Shown one piece after another: positions 56,895-64,000 of a stretch of 64,000 bases of DNA. The stretch is from Actinophytocola sp. (GTDB lineage Bacteria > Actinomycetota > Actinomycetes > Mycobacteriales > Pseudonocardiaceae). Position numbers and translations under genes: made by a program. Position 1 is the first letter of the stretch, and the number at the start of each line of letters is the position of its first letter. The notes under the pieces are model-generated. The model was not told the DNA's origin, did no database searches, and saw only the letters and a list, made by a program, of their open reading frames with translations. The stretch covers positions 47,231 through 111,230 of the forward strand of contig WHUB01000002.1 of the NCBI GenBank assembly GCA_009377395.1. The letters run 5' to 3'.

Positions 56895-57041
56895 GTGACA
56901 GACGGAAACCTCAGCGCCCTGCGTGAGCTTCTCGAGGAGCCGGGTGCGGCGGACGTGCTCGACGATGAGTTCGAGGCCAACGTGGCCGCCGCACGCGAGT
57001 CCGTGGCCGCTGGCCAGGACTCCGATCCGTGGCACGACTGA
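56895..57041 (+). CDS. 48-residue small acidic protein ORF
   Basis: This ORF is too short for the track. TATGAT (56883-56888) lies six bases before GTG 56895, an ideal leaderless arrangement. The product, about VTDGNLSALRELLEEPGAAD then VLDDEFEANVAAARESVAAGQDSDPWHD, is acidic and mostly helical. It ends seven bases before the convergent PLP gene's stop. I see no known family; codon use in the third position is GC-rich like its neighbours, which supports coding. Confidence 0.5.
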   Translation: MTDGNLSALRELLEEPGAADVLDDEFEANVAAARESVAAGQDSDPWHD

Positions 57042-57047
57042 GCCGCG

Positions 57048-58097
57048 CTAACCCAACCGCTCGAGTGCCTGGGTGATGTCCGCCCACAGGTCGTCCGGGT
57101 CTTCGAGGCCGACGCTGAACCGCAGCAGGCCAGCCGGGACGTGGCTGTCACCCGCCAGTGCCGCCCGGCGTTCCACAGTGCTCTCCACCCCGCCGAGGCT
57201 GGTGGCATGCCGGATCAGCCGCAGGTGCGTGCAGAACGCGTCCGCCGAGGCCGCGTCGGTGAGCTCGAACGAGACCACGCCGCCGCCGAGCGACGGGTAG
57301 CGCACGGCCACCACGGCGGGGTGCTCACCGAGCCGCTTGGCGAGGTCGGCCGCCGTCGCGGACACCGCCGCGTAGCGCACCGGCAACGTCCGCATCCCGC
57401 GCAGCGCCAGCCACGCCTCGAGCGCGCCCGGCGTCGCGCCACCGCGCCTGCGCGCCGCGCGCAACCCCTCGGCCAGCCGCTCGGTGGCGGCGACGGTGAC
57501 GCCGAGCAGCAGGTCGCTGTGCCCGCCGATCAGCTTGGTCGCGCTGTGCATCACGACGTCCGCGCCGAGCGAAAGTGGCTGCTGGCCGAGCGGCGTCGCG
57601 AAGGTGTTGTCGACGGCGACGATCGGCGGATCCTCGCTCGCGGCCGCCGCCGCGGCGATCCGCTCGATCGGCATCTCGACCAGGCTCGGGTTGGTCGGCG
57701 ACTCCAGCCAGAGCAGGTCGGCCTCGCCCGCCGCGGCGAGCCACCCGTCGACGTCACGCGGGTCGAGCCGCCGGGCCCGCAGCCTGCCGCTCGCCTCGGC
57801 GTGGTTCAGCGTGTCCCGCATCCCGGCGTAGCTGTCGGTCGGCACGACGACCTCGGCTCCCGCGGGCACCAGGTCGAACACCGCCGACACCGCGCCCATG
57901 CCCGACGCGAACGCCGTCGCGTGCCCGCCTTCGAGATCACCGACAGCCGCCTCGAACGCGCGCCAGGTGTCGGTGGCGTCCTCGCGCGCGTAACCGAGGC
58001 CGAGATGGCTCGCCGGCGTGATCGGCACATTCGCCGGATCTCCCTCGCCGTCCAGCCTGCCGGAGTTGACCGCCCGTGTACGTGCCGACCAGTTCAT
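57048..58097 (-). CDS. Cystathionine gamma-synthase/lyase family PLP enzyme
   Basis: The 349-residue protein belongs to the Cys/Met metabolism PLP family: HATAFASGMGAVSAVFDLVPAGAEVVVPTDSYAGMRDTL, LLWLESPTNPSL, IVAVDNTFATPLGQQPLSLGADVVMHSATKLIGGHSDLLLG with the PLP Lys in HSATKL, and SLGGVESTVERRA, PAGLLRFSVGLED. It may act as cystathionine gamma-synthase, gamma-lyase or a related enzyme; it is slightly shorter than typical (about 380). ATG 58097 has GGGGAC three bases upstream. Its start region is close to the next gene's stop (26 bases). Confidence 0.88.
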   Translation of the reverse strand: MNWSARTRAVNSGRLDGEGDPANVPITPASHLGLGYAREDATDTWRAFEAAVGDLEGGHATAFASGMGAVSAVFDLVPAGAEVVVPTDSYAGMRDTLNHAEASGRLRARRLDPRDVDGWLAAAGEADLLWLESPTNPSLVEMPIERIAAAAAASEDPPIVAVDNTFATPLGQQPLSLGADVVMHSATKLIGGHSDLLLGVTVAATERLAEGLRAARRRGGATPGALEAWLALRGMRTLPVRYAAVSATAADLAKRLGEHPAVVAVRYPSLGGGVVSFELTDAASADAFCTHLRLIRHATSLGGVESTVERRAALAGDSHVPAGLLRFSVGLEDPDDLWADITQALERLG

Positions 58098-58123
58098 GTC
58101 CCCATGATCGCAGAATGGACGGC

Positions 58124-59080
58124 TCACCACTGCCGCATCAGGTCGGTGAGAAATCCCGCAGCCGCCAGGTGGTCGAAATGCGCACGGCGGGCCCTGATGG
58201 TGATCGTCGTCATGCCGGCGACGGTCGCCGCGCCGAAGGCGACCCCGGCGCTGCCGACGGCGGCGGGAAAGACCGCCAGCTCGGTCACGATCCCGCCGGC
58301 ACTGACACTGCCCATTGTGGACACCAGGAACGTCGGCGCGAGCCGGTCGGCCAGTGGCCGGGCCAGGCGACCCAGCGCCGTCGCGGGCAGGTCCGGCGCC
58401 ACCCTCGGCTGGGCGAGCGCGGCATCGATCCGGTCGGCGTCGGGGTCAGCCCCGAGCGGCACCAGCAGACACGCGCTCGCCGCCTCCGGCTCCGGCCTGC
58501 TGCCGTCCCGGCGGGACGCGCCGATCCCAGCCACGATCCGGCCGGGCGCCGCGTTCCAGCTGGCGACCGTCCGGCCGATGGCGGCCGTCAGCGTGGCGGT
58601 CCCCAACGGCAGCGGCCCGGCCCGCAGCGCGACGAGCGCGTCCCCATCGTCGTCACCGGTGCCGCCCGCCGGTGCGATGCGCGCCGACGGCCGCAGCACG
58701 GCGTCGCAGAGCCGCCGGGCGAACGACGTCGGCGCGGCGACGTCGCCGAGTCCGGTCACGCTGCTCGCGACCGGGACGTCGAGCGCGCGGCCCAGCAGCG
58801 CGAGCAGACCCAGTTCGTCGACGGCCGCGTCATTCGCTGCGAGTAGCACCAGCCGGTCGGTCTCGCCGATGGCGACACGCAGCAGCGGGTCGCCCGGCTG
58901 GCACGGCCTGCTGGCAAACGCGTCTCGCACCGCGCCGATGGTCGCCTCGGTGACGGGCTCGGACTCGGGTGGTCGCCCCAGCTGCGGGTACTCGGCGGTC
59001 GTCGCGGCGAGCCGCTGGATCATCTTGTCGGCCTCGGCGGGAAACGCCAGCCGCGCCTGCAGCACGATGCTCCGAGACAC
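58124..59080 (-). CDS. Condensation-domain-like (degenerate) acyltransferase-fold protein
   Basis: The 318-residue protein (GTG 59080, GGAGGG eight bases upstream) has the alternating pattern of the condensation/wax-ester-synthase superfamily: RLAFPAEADKMIQRLAATTAEYPQLG, DPLLRVAIGETDRLVLLAANDAAVDELGLLALLGRAL, LLVPLGADPDADRIDAALAQP, SVSAGGIVTELAVFPAA and ITIRARRAHFDHLAAAGFLTDLMRQW near the end. The position of the HHxxxDG motif reads NDAAVDE, so the catalytic His is missing. It may be inactive or have a different chemistry. The downstream divergent flippase suggests a link to surface glycan export, by position only. Confidence 0.6.
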   Translation of the reverse strand: MSRSIVLQARLAFPAEADKMIQRLAATTAEYPQLGRPPESEPVTEATIGAVRDAFASRPCQPGDPLLRVAIGETDRLVLLAANDAAVDELGLLALLGRALDVPVASSVTGLGDVAAPTSFARRLCDAVLRPSARIAPAGGTGDDDGDALVALRAGPLPLGTATLTAAIGRTVASWNAAPGRIVAGIGASRRDGSRPEPEAASACLLVPLGADPDADRIDAALAQPRVAPDLPATALGRLARPLADRLAPTFLVSTMGSVSAGGIVTELAVFPAAVGSAGVAFGAATVAGMTTITIRARRAHFDHLAAAGFLTDLMRQW

Positions 59081-59298
59081 CGAGGAATCCCTCCAGTTCG
59101 GGCGTGTCGGACAATCTACTGTGCCGACGAGCTTCGTCACAACACGCCCGGGGCACCCGCGGTTGCCGCAGGTGTCAGCACCGTGTCGTAATGGTCACGA
59201 AGCCGGGGGAGCAGCGGCGCCATTCCCGAAAGCGATTTGCCTCTGGTGATGGCGCGACTAAAGTTTCAGGAACTACATTTTGGCGACAGAGGCCTCAT

Positions 59299-60576
59299 AT
59301 GACGCGACTGGCTGCGGCACCCAGGGGTGCGGTCACCCGTGCCCCGGTGAACACGATGATCGTTGCCGTCGCGTTCGGCCTGAGCAACGTCGGCGCCTAC
59401 CTGCTCAACGTCATCGCGCCCCGGCTGCTCGGCCCGCCGCAGTGGGGCGAGTTCGGCTCGCTGCTCGCGATCACCGTCGTCGGCGCCGTACCCGCGCTCG
59501 GGTTGCAGACCTTCGCCGCCCTCCGGGTGGCCAAGCTGCGGGCGTCCGGCGACAGCGCGGACCCACGCACGCTGCCGCGCCGCGACATCGGCCAGCTCCT
59601 CTCGCTCGCGCTCGACGCGAGCGCCGCCGTCACCGGAATACTGCTCGCCGCCACTCCGCTGCTGATGGCGCTGCTGCACTTCACGACGCCGTGGCCGACG
59701 ATGTGCGTCGCGATCGCGCTGGCCGGAGTGACCTGCAACGGCGTGTTCCTCGGCATCCTGCAGGGCGCGCAGCGCTTCGGCGCGCTGGCACGACTGATCG
59801 TCATCGACGGCCTCGGCCGGACCGGCTCCGCAGTCATCGGGCTGCTGGTGTTCGGCACCCCCACCGGCGCGCTCGGCACGATGGTCGTCGGCACGCTGCT
59901 CGTCGCGACCACCGGCTGGCTGATGTGCGGCAGGCCGACGCCCGCCAAGCGGCAGCTCAGCAACGTCCGCGACGTTTTTCTCACCGGTCAGGCACTGCTC
60001 GGGCTGGTGCTGCTCGTCAACCTCGACATGATCCTCGCCCGGCACCACCTGCCGCCTGCGGAAGGCGGCGAGTACGCGGTCGGCTGGGTGATGACCCGGG
60101 CGGCCTACTGGCTGCCGTACGCCATCGCCGTCGTCGCGCTGCCGAGGCTCATCGACGCCGAGCAGCGGCGCCGCATCATCCTGGCGACGCTCGGGTTCTG
60201 CGCCATGCTGAACGCGCTCGTCCTGCTCGTCACGACGGTGTTCGGGGCGGAGATCGTGCGGCTGATCGGCGGCCGTGACTACGTCGGCAGCGGCATGCCG
60301 CTGTGGGCATTCGCACTCGTCGGTTCGCTGCTCTCGCTGGTGCAGCTCCTGCTGTACTCCCGCATCGCGAGCGTCGACCGCCGCTCCACGCTGCTGGTGT
60401 GGCTCGCGGTCGGCGTCGAGATCGTCGTGGTGCGGCTCTGGCTGCACGACTCGCTCGCCGAGATCGTCACCGCGGCGGTGGCGACGACGGCCGCGCTCAT
60501 GGTGCTGAGCGTGCTCATCGAGCTGCGCGACAACCGGCACCGGGCCGTGCTGCCCACCAACCCGCAGCTGCCCTGA
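59299..60576 (+). CDS. Polysaccharide/lipid flippase (MOP superfamily, Wzx/MurJ-like)
   Basis: The 425-residue protein has about twelve hydrophobic helices: MIVAVAFGLSNVGAYLLNVIAPRLLGPPQWGEFGSLLAITVV is the signature start of the oligosaccharide flippase group. ALLGLVLLVNLDMILARHHLPPAEGGEYAVGWVMTRAAYWLPYAIAVVALPRLIDA is the conserved mid-region. It should move a lipid-linked glycan across the membrane. ATG 59299; a TACATT hexamer at 59274 is a possible -10. It is followed by a bidirectional terminator shared with tRNA-Leu. No glycosyltransferase genes are nearby. Confidence 0.87.
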   Translation: MTRLAAAPRGAVTRAPVNTMIVAVAFGLSNVGAYLLNVIAPRLLGPPQWGEFGSLLAITVVGAVPALGLQTFAALRVAKLRASGDSADPRTLPRRDIGQLLSLALDASAAVTGILLAATPLLMALLHFTTPWPTMCVAIALAGVTCNGVFLGILQGAQRFGALARLIVIDGLGRTGSAVIGLLVFGTPTGALGTMVVGTLLVATTGWLMCGRPTPAKRQLSNVRDVFLTGQALLGLVLLVNLDMILARHHLPPAEGGEYAVGWVMTRAAYWLPYAIAVVALPRLIDAEQRRRIILATLGFCAMLNALVLLVTTVFGAEIVRLIGGRDYVGSGMPLWAFALVGSLLSLVQLLLYSRIASVDRRSTLLVWLAVGVEIVVVRLWLHDSLAEIVTAAVATTAALMVLSVLIELRDNRHRAVLPTNPQLP

Positions 60577-60599
60577 CCACGTGTTTCGTTTCTCATCGA

Positions 60600-60625
60600 A
60601 AAGGCCCCGCAGGAGCGGGGCCTTT
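60600..60625. terminator. Bidirectional rho-independent terminator
   Basis: AAAGGCCCCGC (60600-60610), loop AGGA and GCGGGGCCTTT (60615-60625) form a perfect 11-bp stem. On the plus strand it is followed by CTT after the TTT, and on the minus strand the stem's own A-run gives a U tract. It ends both the flippase transcript and the tRNA-Leu transcript. Confidence 0.9.
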
Positions 60626-60635
60626 CTTGGGAGTG

Positions 60636-60718
60636 TGGGCGAGGAGGGAGTTGAACCCTCACGTCCTTTCGGACACACGGACCTGAACCGTGCGCGTCTG
60701 CCATTCCGCCACTCGCCC
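60636..60718 (-). tRNA. tRNA-Leu (CAG)
   Basis: A class II tRNA of 83 bases is readable on the minus strand: acceptor GGGCGAG/CTCGCCC, D arm GGCGGAATGGCAGACGC, anticodon loop TTCAGGT (anticodon CAG, 60685-60683), a long variable arm GTCC-GAAA-GGAC and T arm GAGGG-TTCAACT-CCCTC. The discriminator is A and CCA is not encoded. This tRNA next to fhaA is conserved in several actinobacteria. Confidence 0.95.
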
Positions 60719-60750
60719 GAGCGCTGAACGCCGAACCAGCTTAACGCAGC

Positions 60751-60780
60751 CGGTTACCGGCCCCGTCGCGGGGGTGTCAA
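60751..60780 (-). promoter_or_regulatory. Possible promoter of tRNA-Leu
   Basis: Minus-strand TTGACA (60780-60775), 18 bases, then TAACCG (60756-60751) fit a promoter whose start would be about 26 bases upstream of the mature tRNA 5' end. Confidence 0.5.
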
Positions 60781-60812
60781 CACCGCTCCTGGCACAGTGG
60801 GACCGTTTAGAG

Positions 60813-60850
60813 GATCGGCGAGTGCCGATCCGGCCATGCACAGATACGAT
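60813..60850 (+). promoter_or_regulatory. fhaA promoter region with inverted repeat
   Basis: TACGAT (60845-60850) is a likely -10, with GTGCCG (60822-60827) as a weak -35 at 17 bases. The -35 lies inside a perfect inverted repeat GATCGGC-GAGT-GCCGATC (60813-60830), which may be an operator. The leader before GTG 60889 is about 30 bases and carries GGAGG. Confidence 0.45.
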
Positions 60851-60888
60851 CGGAGCGTGAAAGAGCGTGTGAAGGAGGACGACTCGCG

Positions 60889-62073
60889 GTGGGCCGTATA
60901 CAGCGCTTTGATCGGCGCCTTGAAGGCATCGTGGGCAACACCTTCGCGCGCATGTTCGGTGGCAATGTCGTCACCCAGGAGGTGGCACAGGCCCTTGAGC
61001 GTGAGAGTGAGGACAATGTCCGCGAGCTCGCGGGTGGGCGTCAACTCGCGCCCAACCACTACATCGTGTCGCTCGGTCCGACCGACCATGATCGGATGGC
61101 CGGCGACGAGCGGCACGTCACGCGCGTACTCGCGAACGCTGTCGCTGAACATCTCGCCGAGCACGGTTGGGACACCTATGGTGGCGTCGTAGTCTCGCTA
61201 GAGCGCAACGACGCGCTGCACACCGGACAGTTTCGGACCCGATCGTCCGTGGACCCCGATGTCGCGGCCAACAACATGGGACGCTCAGGACAGGAAGCAC
61301 CACCCCGCAACGCAGGAGACCGAGCAATGAGTCAGCCACCCGGCTACGGCCACTACGACCAGGGCGACCCGTACGGCCAGTACGGCTACGGCCAACCAGG
61401 CTACGGCCAACCAGGCTACGACCAGCAGGGCGGGCAGCCAGCTTACGACCCCGGCTACGGCCAGCCCGGCTACGGTGCACCAGGTGGGCAACCTGGCTAC
61501 GACCCTGGCTACGGCCAGCAGCCCGGGTATGACCCCGGCTACGCGCCCCCGCCCCAGCCCGGCTACGACCCCGGCTACGGCCAGCCCGGCTACGACCCGG
61601 GTGGCTACGGCGCACCGCCACCCCAGCCCGGCTACGACCCCGGCTACGCACCGCCGCCGCCACCACCCGGACAGCCCGGGTACGACCCCGGTTACGGCCA
61701 GCGCGGCTACGACCCGGGTGGCTACGGCGCACCGCCACCCCAGCCCGGCTACGACCCCGGCTACGCACCGCCACCCCCCGGGCGGCCGCTGGCGGCGACG
61801 CTGATCCTCGATGACGGCTCCAACCGCAGCTACTCGCTGAAGCAGGGCGGCAACGTCGTCGGCCGGGGTCAGGACGCCGACTTCCGGCTGCCGGACACCG
61901 GAGTGTCCCGCAGGCACCTCGAGATCACCTGGGACGGCCAGAGTGCGACGCTGGCCGACATCGGCTCGACCAATGGCACTACGGTGAACGGCACACCGGT
62001 GCAGACCTGGCAGCTCGCCGACGGCGACGTGATCAGGGTCGGGCATTCGTCGTTGACGTACCGCGCCCAGTAA
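60889..62073 (+). CDS. fhaA: FhaA: DUF3662 and FHA-domain protein
   Basis: The 394-residue protein has an N-terminal DUF3662 domain (MGRIQRFDRRLEGIVGNTFARMFGGNVVTQEVAQALERE), a Tyr/Gly/Pro/Gln-rich repeat linker (about residues 150-295) and a C-terminal FHA domain (GNVVGRGQDADFRLPDTGVSRRHLEITWDGQSATLADIGSTNGTTVNG) that binds phospho-threonine. In mycobacteria FhaA works with serine/threonine kinases and the peptidoglycan flippase in controlling cell wall synthesis. GTG 60889 has GGAGG upstream. It opens the conserved fhaA-fhaB-pstP-rodA operon. Confidence 0.95.
   Translation: MGRIQRFDRRLEGIVGNTFARMFGGNVVTQEVAQALERESEDNVRELAGGRQLAPNHYIVSLGPTDHDRMAGDERHVTRVLANAVAEHLAEHGWDTYGGVVVSLERNDALHTGQFRTRSSVDPDVAANNMGRSGQEAPPRNAGDRAMSQPPGYGHYDQGDPYGQYGYGQPGYGQPGYDQQGGQPAYDPGYGQPGYGAPGGQPGYDPGYGQQPGYDPGYAPPPQPGYDPGYGQPGYDPGGYGAPPPQPGYDPGYAPPPPPPGQPGYDPGYGQRGYDPGGYGAPPPQPGYDPGYAPPPPGRPLAATLILDDGSNRSYSLKQGGNVVGRGQDADFRLPDTGVSRRHLEITWDGQSATLADIGSTNGTTVNGTPVQTWQLADGDVIRVGHSSLTYRAQ
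61366..61779 (+). repeat. In-frame Tyr/Pro/Gly repeat inside fhaA
   Basis: About twenty short units based on GYGQPGY and GYDPGYAPPPPQP are tandemly repeated, with nearly identical DNA blocks (for example GGCTACGACCCGGGTGGCTA occurs twice). They encode a flexible, low-complexity linker between the DUF3662 and FHA domains. Such repeats are prone to length change by slippage. Confidence 0.85.
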
Positions 62074-62135
62074 AGGCCGAGACGACGTTTCCGGTGTGAC
62101 CGGAGGATGATGGAAGCGGGAGTGGACTTACTCAG

Positions 62136-62603
62136 GTGCCAGAGCTTGTCGTGCAATTGACCAGAGCAGGGTTTTTGGCCCTGCTCTGGTTATTCGTGCT
62201 GGCCGCTCTGCGGGTGGTGCGCTCCGATCTCTACGCGGCGTCCGGCCTCAAGGTCGACATTCCCCATTTCCGCAAGAAACCACAACCACAGAGACCCGGC
62301 GGAGGCGGCAAGTCACCGGGCAAGCTGATCGTCACCCATGGCGCGCTTGCCGGCACTCGGATCGCGCTCGACGGCCGACCGATCCTGATCGGCAGGGCGG
62401 ACGACTCGACACTGGTGCTTGACGACGACTACGCATCGACGCGGCATGCCCGCCTGTCGTTGCGCGGTACCGACTGGTACGTCGAAGATCTGGGATCGAC
62501 GAACGGAACGTACTTGGATCGGGCTAAGGTCACAGCACCACTCCGAGTACCGCTCGGTGTCCCCATCCGGATCGGCAAAACGGTGATCGAGCTTCGCCCA
62601 TGA
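62136..62603 (+). CDS. fhaB: FhaB (FipA-type) FHA-domain membrane-linked protein
   Basis: The 155-residue protein has one N-terminal hydrophobic helix (FLALLWLFVLAALRVV) followed by a short Gly/Pro linker and an FHA domain (GRPILIGRADDSTLVLDDDYASTRHARLSLRGTDWYVEDLGSTNGTYLDRAKV). FhaB/FipA connects kinase signalling with cell division in Mycobacterium. GTG 62136 has no strong Shine-Dalgarno. Its stop overlaps the pstP ATG by four bases. Confidence 0.94.
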   Translation: MPELVVQLTRAGFLALLWLFVLAALRVVRSDLYAASGLKVDIPHFRKKPQPQRPGGGGKSPGKLIVTHGALAGTRIALDGRPILIGRADDSTLVLDDDYASTRHARLSLRGTDWYVEDLGSTNGTYLDRAKVTAPLRVPLGVPIRIGKTVIELRP

Positions 62604-63970
62604 CGCTTGTGCTTCGCTACGCAGCCCGCAGCGACCGGGGTCTGGTTCGCTCCAACAACCAGGACTCCGTGTACGCAGGTCCTCGCCTGCTCGCCTTGGC
62701 AGACGGCATGGGCGGCCACGCGGCCGGTGAGGTCGCCAGCAGGGTCGTCATCGCCGCCCTCGCCCCGCTCGACGACGACGAGCCGGGCGACGACCTGCTC
62801 AGCCAGCTCCGCGAGTCGGTGATCGGCGGCAACAACGCCATCGCTGAGCTGGTCGAGAACGAGCCCGAGCTCGAGGGCATGGGCACGACGCTGACCGCGA
62901 TCCTGTTCTCCGGCAGCACCCTCGGTCTCGTCCACGTCGGTGACTCCCGGGCCTACCTGCTGCGGGGCGGTCAGCTCACCCAGATCACCCACGACGACAC
63001 CTTCGTGCAGAAGCTGCAGGACGAGGGCCGCATCACCGAGGAGGAGGCCGACTCCCATCCGCAGCGCTCGCTGCTGCTCAAGGCGCTGACCGGGCACGAG
63101 GTCGAGCCGAGCCTGACGGTCAGGGAAGCCCGCGCGGGCGATCGGTACCTGCTCTGCTCCGACGGCCTCTCCGGCATGGTCAGCAGGCAGACCCTCGAAG
63201 AGGCCATCACCATCCAGGACGCGCAGGAGTGCGCCGACCGGATGATCGAGCTGGCGCTCAAGGGCGGCGGCACCGACAACGTGACCGTCATCATCGCCGA
63301 CGTAGTCGACGTCGACTACGGCGACGACGCGCCGATCATCGGCGGCGCGGCGGGTGACGGCAGCGACGAGGTCTCCCAGGGCGACTCGCCTGCCGCGCGG
63401 GCCCGCGCGCTCAACCCGCCACCGCCACCGCAGCCGGTGGAGGAACCGGAGCCCCCGGGCCCAAAAGCCGCACGCAGCAATCGGATCAAGCTGATCGCCG
63501 GGCTGGCGCTGGTGCTGCTGGTACTCGCCGCGGCGACGATCACGACCCGGTACTTCGTGATGCAGCAGTACTACGTCGGCGTCAACGAGACTGGTGAGGT
63601 CTCCATCTACCGGGGCATCAAGGGCAGTGTCCTCGGCATCGAGCTGAGTTCGGTCGAGGCCGACTCCTGCGCGGGCACGAGCGCGGCGTGCGAGCCGCTG
63701 ATGTCGGCCGACCTGGTCGAGAGCGTGCAGGACGTGCTGCGCAGCGGGGTGCAGCGGGACAGCATGGCCGACGCCCGCACCTACATCCACACGCTGCGGT
63801 CGAAGTCGAGCTTCCACCGGCAGCCCGCGGAGAGCACGTCGTCGCAGACCGGTGGGCCCTTCCCCGCGCCGACGACGACCAGCCCTGCGCCCACGTCGAG
63901 CAGCCCCAGCCCTAGCCCCACGACGAGCGCCACGCGGACGGCAGGCGCCAACCAGGGTGGCGGTGGCTGA
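62600..63970 (+). CDS. pstP: PstP: PP2C-type serine/threonine phosphatase
   Basis: The 456-residue protein dephosphorylates the PknA/PknB kinases and their substrates. The PP2C domain (residues 1-235) shows SDRGLVRSNNQDSVYAG, LADGMGGHAAGEVAS, VHVGDSRAYLLRGGQL, LLCSDGLSGMV and GGTDNVTVIIAD, with the metal-binding Asp residues. A linker, one membrane helix (KLIAGLALVLLVLAAATITTRYF), an exported domain of about 90 residues and a Ser/Pro/Thr-rich tail follow. ATG 62600 overlaps fhaB; the stop TGA overlaps the next ATG. Confidence 0.96.
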   Translation: MTLVLRYAARSDRGLVRSNNQDSVYAGPRLLALADGMGGHAAGEVASRVVIAALAPLDDDEPGDDLLSQLRESVIGGNNAIAELVENEPELEGMGTTLTAILFSGSTLGLVHVGDSRAYLLRGGQLTQITHDDTFVQKLQDEGRITEEEADSHPQRSLLLKALTGHEVEPSLTVREARAGDRYLLCSDGLSGMVSRQTLEEAITIQDAQECADRMIELALKGGGTDNVTVIIADVVDVDYGDDAPIIGGAAGDGSDEVSQGDSPAARARALNPPPPPQPVEEPEPPGPKAARSNRIKLIAGLALVLLVLAAATITTRYFVMQQYYVGVNETGEVSIYRGIKGSVLGIELSSVEADSCAGTSAACEPLMSADLVESVQDVLRSGVQRDSMADARTYIHTLRSKSSFHRQPAESTSSQTGGPFPAPTTTSPAPTSSSPSPSPTTSATRTAGANQGGGG

Positions 63971-64000
63971 TGAACCGGCCCAGCGGGCTGGTCGGTGGGA
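63970..64000 (+). CDS. rodA: Start of FtsW/RodA/SpoVE-family gene (3' end outside window)
   Basis: Only ten codons are present, from ATG 63970 overlapping the pstP stop by one base (MNRPSGLVGG). The assignment to rodA, a peptidoglycan polymerase, rests on the conserved order fhaA-fhaB-pstP-rodA-pbpA-pknA-pknB in actinobacteria, not on sequence. Confidence 0.55.
   Translation, partial: MNRPSGLVGG

Noticed and set aside
61366-61779. Possible CRISPR-like or satellite array
   Set aside because: The repeats are in frame, of irregular length and encode the FhaA linker; there are no unique spacers of constant length.

Overview
The window is a contiguous stretch of chromosome from a high-GC actinobacterium, most likely of the family Pseudonocardiaceae (Amycolatopsis/Saccharomonospora-like). 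This is inferred from base composition, frequent GTG starts, IdeR and LexA boxes of actinobacterial type, a SigE-family sigma factor, TIGR03085, DUF5926 and DUF6474-like proteins, and the FhaA-FhaB-PstP-RodA cell-division/kinase locus at the right end. I see no phage, insertion sequence, CRISPR array or rRNA operon. Two tRNA genes are present: Gly-GCC and Leu-CAG.

Layout. 0-6.4 kb: the end of an IclR regulator, a GNAT acetyltransferase, a tiny ORF in front of an ATP-grasp ligase, a coiled-coil protein, and homogentisate dioxygenase divergent from a conserved gene and a second IclR regulator. 6.4-13.7 kb: a DUF222/HNH nuclease gene with a LexA box inside its promoter, a cytochrome P450, a GDT1-type cation transporter, prolyl oligopeptidase and two tandem, apparently paralogous unknown proteins. 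13.8-24 kb: a thiamine-binding-type protein, a lipoprotein, a single-chain 1837-residue acyl-CoA carboxylase with eukaryote-like architecture, an IdeR-controlled DUF2470 protein, a CAAX-type protease, arginine deiminase and ferritin. Two copies of a palindromic intergenic repeat lie right after the carboxylase and ferritin genes.

24-33 kb: a sigma factor with a probable anti-sigma partner, DUF5926 and DUF4328-type proteins, then a minus-strand cluster in which a LytS-type kinase, an SppA peptidase, a LytTR response regulator, a small membrane protein and a solute:sodium symporter run in order, followed by a rhodanese. 33-37 kb: an Fpg/Nei glycosylase, a sigma factor fused to its own zinc-binding anti-sigma-like domain and an exported tail, tRNA-Gly, and a HepT-MntA toxin-antitoxin locus whose toxin is broken while the antitoxin keeps a perfect 26-bp palindromic operator. 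37-47 kb: MsrA, lactate monooxygenase, several secreted or membrane proteins (one split by a frameshift), an SDR, a RecB-like nuclease, DUF6474 and CopC.

47-64 kb: a phosphotransferase, an XRE-TPR regulator, small Cys-containing proteins, TetR, an alanine-racemase-fold protein, two overlapping CitE/malyl-CoA lyase-type genes behind a good promoter, a 48-codon ORF, a Cys/Met PLP enzyme, a degenerate condensation-like protein, a polysaccharide flippase, tRNA-Leu with a bidirectional terminator, then fhaA, fhaB, pstP and the first codons of rodA.

A recurrent regulatory theme is a TANNNT hexamer placed 6-7 bases before the start codon, which predicts leaderless mRNAs for about ten genes. The items I rank highest are the mini-ORF/ATP-grasp pair, the sigma/anti-sigma fusion, the decayed HepT with intact MntA and operator, the SOS-box leaderless HNH gene, and the palindromic repeat family. 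All functional calls are from reading motifs and family memory; no database search was run.
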